This document shows positions 33,293-45,000 of a stretch of DNA of 64,000 nt, one piece after another (the first letter of the stretch is position 1; the number at the start of each line of letters is the position of its first letter). The DNA comes from Acanthosepion lycidas (taxonomy: Eukaryota > Mollusca > Cephalopoda > Sepiida > Sepiidae), in NCBI GenBank assembly GCA_963932145.1, contig OZ010579.1, positions 135,843,127-135,907,126 on the forward strand. The letters run 5' to 3'. The notes beneath the pieces are model-generated. The model did no database searches. It saw only the letters and a program-made list of their open reading frames with translations, and was not told where the DNA came from. A program made the translations under genes and the position numbers.

Positions 33293-33568
33293 TACAAATA
33301 TATATATATATTGAATACGGCCAACATATATATATATATATTGAATACGGCCAACAAGAAAGATTCTTTCATTCTTTTCTATCTGATAAAAATAAGGAAA
33401 CCAAAAATGTATCTGGTAAGTTGTGAATTATTAAAAAATAAATTGGTACGGTGGTAATTTGCAGTTTAAGATCATTCTTGATTGTTATATATATATATTT
33501 ATATATATTTCTTTATTCTATTTATCTGGCCTTTCCTTCTTTTGTTAACAAGTTTTGTTCCGCTAGAG

Positions 33569-33664
33569 CAGTGGTTCCCAAACTTTTGGTGGGGCCGCAT
33601 TTTCGCTATGAAAACTTACTTGTGCCTCAACAAATGTTGTGATAAAAAGTACATTTAAAAGTAA
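33569..33664 (+). mobile_element. hAT-like transposon terminus
   Basis: CAGTGGTTCCCAAAC at 33,569 is the consensus form of hAT-superfamily terminal inverted repeats. The 8 bp before it (CGCTAGAG) would be the target duplication, but the other end was not found in the window. Immediately to the right lies the minus-strand Penelope-like copy, which this element appears to interrupt or abut. Confidence 0.5.
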
Positions 33665-34440
33665 AACAACAAGGGGCGGTGATCTCACTTTTCCCTTCAT
33701 ATGTGGTCAGCTCCGCCTGATTTTTCTATTTCCCCCCGTGTTATGGTTTTACGATGTTCTTGCAGTCTTAAGGGAGCAGCCCGTTTTTCCTTTCTTACCA
33801 AAACTGCAGGGGATGGTGAACACATAGTCCTCAATCAAGTTCTCTATTTCTAAATCGAAAGAGGTGTCTGCGAAGTTTTCATTAACTTTTGAAGGTCGTC
33901 CAGATGTTATAAAGATCACAGATCTCTTGTATTTTTTTCCGATAATCCCTTCATATAAGTTGACCGAAGCTGTTTTCTGAATATTGTTATCCTCTTGTAC
34001 CCTTCTATCCCAGTTTGTAGGAGCTGCTGTCATGTACCTAGATTAGTTGTTACGTTGTAGAGTACTGCTTATACTGACCATTTCTTGGTCATATGTCTCT
34101 GAATCACCACTTATGACTTTTGCTCGATGTTGTAAGTAGCGGACAACTTCTTTCTTTACACTGTATGCCTGTTAGGAGTTGAAGTTGAGGTATAGGTCGG
34201 TGAATGTTGGCTTGCGGTATAGGGATGTCTTGAACTATGCTGTGTTCGAGATATTAGTGCAGTTTGCGAGTTTGATGTCGTTTTCTCTGTCCACAGGGAA
34301 CTGTTTCGATGATCTTATTGAGTTCACTTGGTTCAGGAGAAATTGGACTTCTTCCTGGGTTGACCAGAGTATGAAGGGGTCATCTACGTAAAGTAAATGT
34401 AAGAATTTTGGCTTCTAAGAATAAGTTCCTTTTTTAGGAG
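33665..34440 (-). mobile_element. Penelope-like element, RT end and GIY-YIG start, copy 3
   Basis: Read on the minus strand, the translation from about 34,420 gives YVDDPFILWSTQEEVQFLLN, the YXDD box and following helix of the reverse transcriptase. Then come NSIRSSKQFPVDRENDIKL and, in another frame, SLYRKPTFTDLYLN, all typical Penelope-like RT blocks. It ends with VFTIPCSFGKK, the entry to the GIY-YIG nuclease, whose DNA continues to 33,665. This copy contains the RT part missing from copies 1 and 2. Decayed. Confidence 0.8.
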
Positions 34441-34929
34441 CGGATATAAATAATTTAGAAATATTATTTTTGTTATAAGTTTCTATATTTTAGGACTGAT
34501 ATCATTAGTTAACGAACTTATTTCATATTTCTTCAAAACAATTGTTCTCGTCTGGCATTACTACACTACTACAGTAAAGTCAAACGGAACCCTGAAAAGT
34601 TCTACAGAATGATCTAAATAAATCAAAATAATGTACTTAATTAGATTCTGTGAAAACTGCCTGTACCGAATTATTTATTTTAAACAGATGAAAAACAGCA
34701 AATTTTAAAAATAAAATTATTTGTTGTAGTAAATAACAATTCGGAGTAAATAACAAAGATTAGTTAATTAGTTGTTTTTTTTTTACATGGTAACTCCGAT
34801 GTATTAATGTCTAAAAGTTTGAAATTCAAATAGACTTTTCATAATGGTAAAAGGAAATTTAGAAAATTGATGTCTTGCTGAACATGTTGTTTATTTTGAA
34901 ATATTATAGAATGTGATGTTAAAGAGAAA
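34441..34929. other. AT-rich spacer, no gene
   Basis: No gene, RNA or repeat end recognised. Confidence 0.4.
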
Positions 34930-34934
34930 AATAA

Positions 34935-35015
34935 TAAAATGTACTGCCTAGCGCAAGGATTGAACTTACAGCATTCAGTTAACGATCTAGCGTTGTTAGT
35001 GACTTAGTGTAAATG
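34935..35015 (-). mobile_element. tRNA-derived SINE head
   Basis: On the minus strand, CTAGATCGTTAACTG (A-box-like) is followed by GTTCAATCCTTGC (B-box-like; core at 34,965-34,957) at tRNA spacing. The stretch then passes into an AT-rich tail below 34,940. The reading resembles a tRNA-derived SINE promoter rather than a working tRNA, because a cloverleaf acceptor stem is not evident. Confidence 0.45.
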
Positions 35016-35055
35016 TCACCCCTGTCGACTGAAATAAGATCATCCATAGAGGCTG

Positions 35056-35063
35056 TATAAAAG
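35056..35063 (+). promoter_or_regulatory. TATA-box-like motif before the 230-bp array
   Basis: TATAAAAG lies 33 bp before the first monomer of the GC-rich tandem array. The spacing would suit transcription starting at the array edge, but a single TATA match in AT-rich DNA is weak evidence. Confidence 0.2.
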
Positions 35064-35088
35064 ACAAGACTTTCCCTCTCTCGTTAAA

Positions 35089-38000
35089 TCTTTTCGAGTT
35101 GCGGCTCGGGTTTTCTGTCAAACTCTCTACTGCAGAGAGGAACTCGGAGGAGGCTTTGCCGAAGGGCAAGGTTTCCTTCGGGGAGGTAGACAGGACCTGA
35201 ACCCGTCTAGGCGGGTTCAAAGGTCATATTTTTGGCCGAGCCTACGGGCTTGGAGATACCCACATTAAACTGGCCTTGTGCCACATTTAACCCACGTGGG
35301 GGGGGGTTGATAAATATCAATCTTTTCGAGTTGCGGCTCGGGTTTTCTGTCAAACTCTCTACTGCAGAGAGGAACTCGGAGGAGGCTTTGCCGAAGGGCA
35401 AGGTTTCCTTCGGGGAGGTAGACAGGACCTGAACCCGTCTAGGCGGGTTCAAAGGTCATATTTTTGGCCGAGCCTACGGGCTTGGAGATACCCACATTAA
35501 ACTGGCCTTGTGCCACATTTAACCCACGTGGGGGGGTTGATAAATATCAATCTTTTCGAGTTGCGGCTCGGGTTTTCTGTCAAACTCTCTACTGCAGAGA
35601 GGAACCCGGAGGAAGCTTTGCCGAAGGGCAAGGTTTCCTTCGGGGAGGTAGACAGGACCTGAACCCGTCTAGGCGGGTTCAAAGGTCATATTTTTGGCCG
35701 AGCCTACGGGCTTAGAGATACCCACATTAAACCGGCCTTGTGCCACATTTAACCCACGTGGGGGGGTTGATAAATATCAATCTTTTCGAGTTGCGGCTCG
35801 GGTTTTCTGTCAAACTCTCTACTGCAGAGAGGAACTCGGAGGAAGCTTTGCCGAAGGGCAAGGTTTCCTTCGGGGAGGTAGACAGGACCTGAACCCGTCT
35901 AGGCGGGTTCAAAGGTCATATTTTTGGCCGAGCCTACGGGCTTGGAGATACCCACATTAAACCGGCCTTGTGCCACATTTAACCCACGTGGGGGGGGGGT
36001 TGATAAATATCAATCTTTTCGAGTTGCGGCTCGGGTTTTCTGTCAAACTCTCTACTACAGAGAGGAACTCGGAGGAAGCTTTGCCGAAGGGCAAGGTTTC
36101 CTTCGGGGAGGTAGACAGGACCTGAACCCGTCTAGGCGGGTTCAAAGGTCATATTTTTGGCCGAGCCTACGGGCTTGGAGATACCCACATTAAACCGGCC
36201 TTGTGCCACATTTAACCCACGTGGGGGGGGGGGGTTGATAAATATCAATCTTTTCGAGTTGCGGCTCGGGTTTTCTGTCAAACTCTCTACTACAGAGAGG
36301 AACTCGGAGGAAGCTTTGCCGAAGGGCAAGGTTTCCTTCGGGGAGGTAGACAGGACCTGAACCCGTCTAGGCGGGTTCAAAGGTCATATTTTTGGCCGAG
36401 CCTACGGGCTTGGAGATACCCACATTAAACCGGCCTTGTGCCACAATTAACCCACGTGGGGGGGTTGATAAATATCAACCATTTTGAGTTGCGGCTCGGG
36501 GTTTCTGTCAAACTCTCTACTGCAGAGAGGAACTCGGAGGAAGCTTTGCCGAAGGGCAAGGTTTCCTTCGGGGAGGTAGACAGGACCTGAACCCGTCTAG
36601 GCGGGTTCAAAGGTCATAATTTTGGCCGAGCCTACGGGCTTGGAGATACCCACATTAAACCGGCCTTGTGCCACATTTAACCCACGTGGGGGGGTTGATA
36701 AATACCAACCATTTTGAGTTGCGGCTCGGGTTTTCTGTCAAACTCTCTACTGCAGAGAGGAACTCGGAGGAAGCTTTGCCGAAGGGCAAGGTTTCCTTCG
36801 GGGAGGTAGACAGGACCTGAACCCGTCTAGGCGGGTTCAAAGGTCATAATTTTGGCCGAGCCTACGGGCTTGGAGATACCCACATTAAACCGGCCTTGTG
36901 CCACATTTAACCCACGTGGGGGGTTGATAAATACCAACCATTTTGAGTTGCGGCTCGGGTTTTCTGTCAAACTCTCTACTGCAGAGAGGAACTCGGAGGA
37001 AGCTTTGCCGAAGGGCAAGGTTTCCTTCGGGGAGGTAGACAGGACCTGAACCCGTCTAGGCGGGTTCAAAGGTCATATTTTTGGCCGAGCCTACGGGCTT
37101 GGAGATACCCACATTAAACCGGCCTTGTGCCACATTTAACCCACGTGGGGGGGTTGATAAATATCAACCATTTTGAGTTGCGGCTCGGGTTTTATGTCGA
37201 ACTCTCTACTGCAGAGAGGAACTCGGAGGAAGCTTTGCCGAAGGGCAAGGTTTCCTTCGGGGAGGTAGACAGGACCTGAACCCGTCTAGGCGGGTTCAAA
37301 GGTCATATTTTTGGCCGAGCCTACGGGCTTGGAGATACCCACATTAAACCGGCCTTGTGCCACATTTAACCCACGTGGGGGGTTTGATAAATATCAATCT
37401 TTTCGAGTTGCGGCTCGGGTTTTCTGTCAAACTCTCTACTACAGAAAGGAACTCGGAGGAAGCTTTGCCGAAGGGCAAGGTTTCCTTCGGGGAGGTAGAC
37501 AGGACCTGAACCCGTCTAGGCGGGTTCAAAGGTCATAATTTTGGCCGAGCCTACGGGCTTGGAGATACCTACATTAAACCGGCCTTGTGCCACATTTAAC
37601 CCACGTGGGGGGGTTGATAAATACCAACCATTTTGAGTTGCGGCTCGGGTTTTCTGTCAAACTCTCTACTGCAGAGAGGAACTCGGAGGAAGCTTTGCCG
37701 AAGGGCAAGGTTTCCTTCGGGGAGGTAGACAGGACCTGAACCCGTCTAGGCGGGTTCAAAGGTCATAATTTTGGCCGAGCCTACGGGCTTGGAGATACCC
37801 ACATTAAACCGGCCTTGTGCCACATTTAACCCACGTGGGGGGTTGATAAATACCAACCATTTTGAGTTGCGGCTCGGGTTTTCTGTCAAACTCTCTACTG
37901 CAGAGAGGAACTCGGAGGAAGCTTTGCCGAATGGCAAGGTTTCCTTCGGGGAGGTAGACAGGACCTGAACCCGTCTAGGCGGGTTCAAATGTCATATTTT

Positions 38001-39230
38001 TGGCCGAGCCTACGGGCTTGGAGATACCCACATTAAACCGGCCTTGTGCCACATTTAACCCACGTGAGGGGGTTGATAAATATCAACCATTTTGAGTTGC
38101 GGCTCGGGTTTTATGTCGAACTCTCTACTGCAGAGAGGAACTCGGAGGAAGCTTTGCCGAAGGGCAAGGTTTCCTTCGGGGAGGTAGACAGGACCTGAAC
38201 CCGTCTAGGCGGGTTCAAAGGTCATATTTTTGGCCGAGCCTACGGGCTTGGAGATACCCACATTAAACCGGCCTTGTGCCAAATTTAACCCACGTGGGGG
38301 GTTTGATAAATATCAATCTTTTCGAGTTGCGGCTCGGGTTTTCTGTCAAACTCTCTACTACAGAGAGGAACTCGGAGGAAGCTTTGCCGAAGGGCAAGGT
38401 TTCCTTCGGGGAGGTAGACAGGACCTGAACCCGTCTAGGCGGGTTCAAAGGTCATAATTTTGGCCGAGCCTACGGGCTTGGAGATACCCACATTAAACCG
38501 GCCTTGTGCCACATTTAACCCACGTGGGGGGGTTGATAAATACCAACCATTTTGAGTTGCGGCTCGGGTTTTCTGTCAAACTCTCTACTGCAGAGAGGAA
38601 CTCGGAGGAAGCTTTGCCGAAGGGCAAGGTTTCCTTCGGGGAGGTAGACAGGACCTGAACCCGTCTAGGCGGGTTCAAAGGTCATAATTTTGGCCGAGCC
38701 TACGGGCTTGGAGATACCCACATTAAACCGGCCTTGTGCCACATTTAACCCACGTGACGGGGGTTGATAAATATCAACCATTTTGAGTTGCGGCTCGGGT
38801 TTTATGTCGAACTCTCTACTGCAGAGAGGAACTCGGAGGAAGCTTTGCCGAAGGGCAAGGTTTCCTTCGGGGAGGTAGACAGGACCTGAACCCGTCTAGG
38901 CGGGTTCAAAGGTCATATTTTTGGCCGAGCCTACGGGCTTGGAGATACCCACATTAAACCGGCCTTGTGCCACATTTAACCCACGTGACGGGGGTTGATA
39001 AATATCAGCCTTTTTGAGTTGCGGCTCGGGTTTTCTGTCAAACTCTCTACTGCAGAGAGGAACTCGGAGGAAGCTTTGCCGAAGGGCAAGGTTTCATTCG
39101 GGGAGGTAGACAGGACCGGAACCCGTCTAGGCGGGTTCAAAGGTCATATTTTTGGCCGAGCCTACGGGCTTGGAGATACCCACATTAAACCGGCCTATTG
39201 ATAAATACCAACCTTTTTGAGTTGTTGGGG
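35089..39230. repeat. GC-rich tandem array, about 18 monomers of 230 bp
   Basis: Head-to-tail monomers of 228-233 bp from 35,089 to 39,196, followed by a remnant to 39,230. Each starts with a TTTTGAGTTGCGGCTCGGG-type block and ends in a G run and TTGATAAATA. Two monomer types are mixed: TCTTTTCGAG and ACCATTTTGAG at the junction. Stem-loops in the first monomer: 35,123-35,139; 35,156-35,169 or alternatively 35,159-35,181; 35,194-35,225; 35,236-35,253; and the palindrome CCCACGTGGG at 35,291-35,300. The monomer length is not a multiple of three and frames shift between monomers, so it does not encode a repeat protein. It is much more GC-rich than its surroundings. Confidence 0.95.
36708..38545. 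repeat. Four-monomer higher-order repeat in the 230-bp array
   Basis: Monomer variants recur in the same order with a period of 919 bp. The variant with TTTATGTCGA occurs at 37,191 and again at 38,110, each followed by a monomer with the TCTTTTCGAG junction and CTACTACAG. A third TTTATGTCGA monomer lies at 38,811, three monomers on, so one monomer was lost or not copied there. Confidence 0.8.
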
Positions 39231-39621
39231 GAATCTTTGTCACTCGTCATAAGCCCCCCCCCCTCTAAAAAAAACAAAACAAAAAAAAACCTCAACTGGT
39301 GTTTTTATTTGCTGAGAAAAGAGAAGACGAAGAAATCAAAACAAGTAAAAGAGAGATCAGAAAAAAGACTTAATTTCAACTACAGAAGGTAACCGAACTT
39401 CTTTTCCTTTTCTTTAAATTTTGAATATTACTGTTTAAAATTGAAACTTTAAATACACTTCATAGACATTTGATCATCTAGTTCCTCTTGTTATTAACAG
39501 CGTTGAATTTATTCGTCGCTGTTAAAAATTTGCCATGAAGTCCTAAAATTAGAGAAATTATATAACCACAAAGTAGGGTTTTTGACAAAGAGGGTTTTTC
39601 CAAAGAAATCAATTTATTCAA
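39231..39621. other. Spacer with C run and A-rich DNA
   Basis: It contains a run of Cs at about 39,255 and A-rich stretches. No gene seen. Confidence 0.4.
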
Positions 39622-40062
39622 ATTTCCCCATGTATAATACGCATTTTTTCTAAAAAAAATTAAGCAAAATTAGGAGTCCGTATTATGCGCAGCAACAAAA
39701 ATATATTTTTAAAATTTGCACTTTCATAGGTTGATTTTAGTTACGAAATGACTATTCACCACAAACAGACGTCAATTTGACAAAAACATTCGGCGATTGC
39801 GACCGCATAAGGATATTAAATACAATACTTAGAAATGTAAAATAAAATAAGAATTATTATAAAACTAAATCAGAATATTATTCTATGTTTAAAACCATTT
39901 TGTTAATAAGAGTAGGAAACGCTGGCCGTCATGAAATTGGGGAGGTACAGTCTATGGGGTTTGATTACCAAACAAGGGGTGCGTATTCTACGTGTGTAGA
40001 AGCATTTTCCCCACATTTTCAGCCAAAATTTTAGGGGTGCGTATTATGGATGAAGTCGTATT
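39622..40062. mobile_element. Short inverted-terminus element
   Basis: The left end has CATGTATAATACGCA and, 34 bp on, CGTATTATGCGCAG. The right end carries the inverse arrangement, GTGCGTATTATGG and CGTATTATACTATG. The internal region has no coding capacity. The ends resemble short non-autonomous DNA transposons with TATAATACG-type termini; I cannot name the superfamily. It abuts the next element without a gap. Confidence 0.5.
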
Positions 40063-42022
40063 ATACTATGTACCTCCACGAAATCGCTAAAAAAAGAGCA
40101 TAGCTTGATGAAAAAGACGCCAATCTTGCCGAAAACAAAATTTTATTGTCTAAATGCTTATGTTATTAAGAGGAAAGACCAAAGTTTTTTTTTTATTTTT
40201 AAAAATTTTTCCTTTTTTTTAGAACATTCGAAATTTTGATTAAAAAACCTTGTTTCTGTTTGTATCAGCGGAACTAGTAAATAACAGACAATTTTTGGCA
40301 CGTTTTTTTGGTATGACACACATTAATTTGAAAAATCGTGCAAAAATAGAAATAATTGTCATATGTTAATGAAACTTTCAGGAACTAATCACAGATGATC
40401 GAAATTATTATAAATGTTTTTTTTATTAAGGTCATGGTAGAAATATCTTTTTTAAATATTTATTACCCCCCCCCCCACTAACTAATTTTATGAAAACTCT
40501 AGAAATTCGATCGCATCGAGTTTAGTGATTACAATAATTAAAAGCACAGCGCTTTGAGGAATGCAAAGCATGTTTTTTTGTTGTTTTTAATTGGAGCCAA
40601 CGTACCTGAAAATCAGCTCTGAATGTAACATACAAAACTCAATAAAACAAAGATATTATTTAATTTAAATGCTTTTATTTGCTTTTAGTTGTTTTTATGA
40701 ATATGGACAATAATTCCTGAAAGCAAAATTTTTTTCGATGAAAAATGAATTTTTAATACAATTATTTATTTCTTTAATTATAATAGATTTTACATTTAAA
40801 TATTATAAAATTAGTTAAAAGTTATTAGTTATAATAGATTTACATTAAAATATTATAAAATTAGTTAAAAGCCCCATTGGTTTTCCTAAGTGTCCTTATG
40901 AGATAGATCTTTTTTAGCGCGTTGTAAATTGTATCATTTTGACTAATCAGAAGATCCACAGTAATTAAGAAATGTAACCGGGCTGTCATTATAAAGTACG
41001 GAAGACCAACCAGAATATAATTAAGTTGCGTTATTTGAGTTAAGCATTGTTCTCCGCTGTTAAGGCCTTTACTTTTGCGGAACACGTGTGGAGAAGTTAA
41101 TTTTATTTTTCAATTTCAACTGAAAAGGGTACCTACAAGTGTCAGTATCATCTTATGAAATTTATATGATCTTATTTTTATATTAATCTCAGTTATGACA
41201 TTTTTCCATAAATGAAATATCAAAATTAATAAAATGAATGCAAATACAAATAACAGTAAAATGTAATAAATGTACATAAAATACTACAATTTTATGTACA
41301 GTTCTGATAAAATTTCATAAGAAAGGTACCTATAAATGAATTAGATACATTTCTTAGGAAATATGAAATTTAATGTCACTCTTAACAGTCTTATTTTAAT
41401 TTCTTTATAATATATTTTCCATAAAGCATCATAAACGTAAAGGTGAAAACTAAGTACAAAAAAAAATTAGACCGCTGAAAGTTTTCGTTAAAATAACGAG
41501 GTAAATAATTTGTTCGCTTAAATGTAAATTATTTCACTTTTCTTTTTCCGTAGAACAAATTAACCTCATGGAATTCGTAAATATGTCATTCATCACCTGT
41601 CAAGAGACGCGAAAGTTTGCCCTGCTTTGTTTTATTTTCAAATTACATCTTCTTGACACAAAAGCTAAGTTAAGTTTGGTTCAAAATATTTTAAATAAAC
41701 ATTATAATGTCTGATTTTTTAAAATAAGTTTTGAAAAAATGATAATTGATATTTAAAAGAATTTCAAAGTGAGATTTCTAGTTTTTTTTTAAATGGAAAA
41801 ATGGTCAATTTTGCTGACTCAAAAAAAAAAAAACTAGATTTTTAACGAAAATTTCGGACGTGCTAGGAAGGATTATAAAATGTAAAAAATACCCCAAAAT
41901 TACTTTGATCTTTCTTCTTAATAATAACAAACGTTTAGACGATAAAATTTTGTTTTCGTCAAGTTTGGCGTGTTTTTCATCATGCTTTTTTTAGCAATCT
42001 CGTGGGGGTACTTATATGTGGG
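40063..42022. mobile_element. Non-autonomous DNA transposon with long inverted termini
   Basis: The left end (GTACCTCCACGAAATCGCTA at about 40,069) and the reverse complement of the right end (GTACCCCCACGAGATTGCTA, ending about 42,015) match over roughly 120 bp, including AAAAAGACGCCAA-type and AAAACAAAATTTTAT blocks. The interior is AT-rich without a transposase, and contains a tandem duplication of about 45 bp near 40,781-40,870. The truncated copy at 23,365 shows that the family is repeated. A target duplication is not clear. Confidence 0.75.
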
Positions 42023-45000
42023 GAATTACGTTAGTTTGCAAAATTGAATGAAACATAGTTTATAAATCTTGACAAAAAATGTTAGTGATAACACCCTTCA
42101 ACCCTTCAGTAATCCTCTACTTCGAATGGCTCTTAAACCGCCTATAAAAATCCTTTACAAGTCATAAATGAAGCAAATATTTTAAATTTCTTCAGAAGCT
42201 ATTAAAGTAACTGTGCTAGCTAGCACTATTCTTGTTAAACATCTGATGATATTTTCTGGTAGAAACAAAGATCCATTATTGCTATTGATTTGTGATATTA
42301 ACATCTATGGAATATGAAAAACAACATTTGGGGAAAAACATTACTTTTAGAATCTCAGTGGTTGATAGTTGTTTTCTGCACTGTCTACAGCCCATCTAAC
42401 CAAGTGGCTTCTTTTCATTTGAAATTTTTCATAAATTTGAAATCAGTAGATGCCGTTTATGTTTCAAACTTTCAGTTCAAGCATTATGTTTAGGAATGTT
42501 ATCTTTTATTAATTTTTGATAGATATCTGATGTTACTTTTCACCACAGCAGTAAACAATACGGATTGGAAATAAGGAATAGACTCCAGGTGAGATATTAC
42601 TTTCAACCTTTTTACTTCACGAAATCTATGTTCAGCTGCTGCTCTACAGAAGCTGCTGGGACTTTTGTGGTTGGCAGAAGATCCAGTTTAACCATTAAAC
42701 TTTTTACATTTTCCCCTTGGATGTTTGATGCCATATTTGCGATTATTTTTACCACTATTATTATTAGTATTAGTAGTGGTGGTAATATTGATTTATTCTT
42801 TATTAGATAAAATATTGTCAACCAATATTAATTTTTGATTAGTATTGTTGAGAAAATGCTCCCAATCCCCAAAACGAATGGAGACTAGTCAGGTTGAGCA
42901 GAGAGGTGGGGGGAGCAATAGCACTTATCTCAAGTTGCAAAATATATTGCCACTTCTCTGTGATGTATAAATATAGAAGGTAAATTTAGCAATAAAAAAA
43001 AGGTTTTTCCCTTCTTTTTATGCAACTTCAGGGATCACATAGTAAACCTGTCCTGTGACCACTGTAACTCTAAAGGGATAGTACAGAAAATAACAAGCTT
43101 TTGTTTAGTAAGCATTTGAACAACACAAGGTAAATACTCTTCTCCTTTCCTGTCTGACCAACAGTTAATTTCTCCACAATATTTCTGTCAGCTTTTTTCT
43201 CTCTTAGTATTTGTAGTAATATTATCTGGAATTTTTATAAGATGAAGCATCGACAGTCATTAATCAATTTTGACTTATTTAATTTCTATTGTTTTTCATC
43301 AAGTAGTATTAGTATTAATATTGAATTTTTATTAAACATTGAAAATTATAGTTTTCCTCTTTTTGTTTCATCTTAATTTGACTTGCTTTTCAAAACAAGT
43401 ATTTTGAATGTTAGTCTCTGATTAGAATTAAACAAAATGGATTGGAAATTAATTGTCGACAATGCTTCATTTGATAAAAAAGCAAATTCTCTTCCAGTTA
43501 TATTCCTCAATATACTCTTGCAAAGAATATTGATTTGTGCTAAAATAATTGCATAAAACATTCAGTTGGCATTTGTTTTTGCTGTTGAACGAAAAGAAAA
43601 CTCAATCATAAACCATGTGGTACTTAATGGAGCTTAAAAACCAGTGTACATGTACACTGATATTTCTGATGAAATGTTAGCTGCCTTCATTGGTATTTAT
43701 GAAATGGCTTAATCTTCCATAAATAATTTAAAGAACTGAATTTATTTGAATTATTGTTAACATTATTTTTTTAACTAATTGTTCACCTAAAACAAGGCTC
43801 AAGGTAGAGGGTTACTGTTTGAAGTTGAGGCATGTAAGAAGAATAGGTAAAAATGGTTAACTCCCTGTATAGCTGTACTTTATAAATAAGGTCACAAACA
43901 ATATATTTTCATAAAAAAAAGTATGAAAGATACATATTTATAGTAAAATTAATAAAAATTTATCCTCCGGGTCATATAGCAAAATTGAAAACATGGCACA
44001 GATTGTCAAAAAAGATTTTTAAAATTAAAAAAACAAAACAATTTGGTATGATTAATTTCATTTATTGAAAAGAGAAACAAGTTTTTACTTCTCATTAGGT
44101 TATTTGTTTAAAAAATGCAGATACATAATTATAATTTAACCATGAAATAAAACCATTCTCTTTAATTTATAAATAATTCAAAAGAATGATATTATTTCAT
44201 GATTTGAATTTTTAATATTTAGATTTTGATATTAAACAAGCCATTTGACTCATAAAAAAACAACCAAACCAAATTGACTTTTTAATTCTATTTTCTCTGC
44301 TGATAACGTTGTAGCACCTGGACATTCATGTATAAGATAAAGTTACATAATTCTGTTCTCTGATTTGTCAACAGAGAAGCTGTCTCAGCTAATCATTGGT
44401 TAATCAAATTTTGTATGCATATTAATATCCTTTTGGACTATATACACATCACTAAAAAAAAATATCTATTTTTCTCTCAATAATAACCATTTATTTTTAG
44501 CATCCAATTCATACCCATGAATTTGTAGCAATCATACAGCAAGGCATCAGACTCTTCCTGTTTGGTCTTCTGTGAGTGCCACCAATGGGGGGGAATTGAG
44601 CAGGAGAGTTAAATATGTAGAGAAATAAGTAGTCGTTCATCTGATAAACTTGTCTTTGCAATTGCAAAGCATTACCAGAATCACTTAGGAACAGTTGTGG
44701 AAAAGGAATACACTTTGTAAATAAAGAAAGTCACAGAAAAAATAGCAGTCATTACATTCATATTTAAAAAAATAAATGGTAAATTTGACATTTAGAATTT
44801 TATTAAGCACAATGTTATGTAATTGAAATAATTATAAAAATAATCCAAAATCAAAAACTAAATTGATGAAGCAATTGAAATCAATTTTTGTTAGCAATTT
44901 GTTTGACTGAAGAATGATATTAGCCCTGCATTTATCAATAGTCTGATACCATATATAACTATTTATTGATCTGTTCCATTTATTGATTTTGATGAATGTA

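Noticed and set aside
35232-39201. Many similar short reading frames in the 230-bp array on both strands
   Set aside because: They arise because monomers are repeated. The unit length is not a multiple of three and the frames close in each monomer, so no repeat protein is encoded.
43642-43659. Perfect 18-bp palindrome
   Set aside because: Isolated, with no repeat, gene or known operator around it; expected by chance in a window of this size often enough to be unremarkable.
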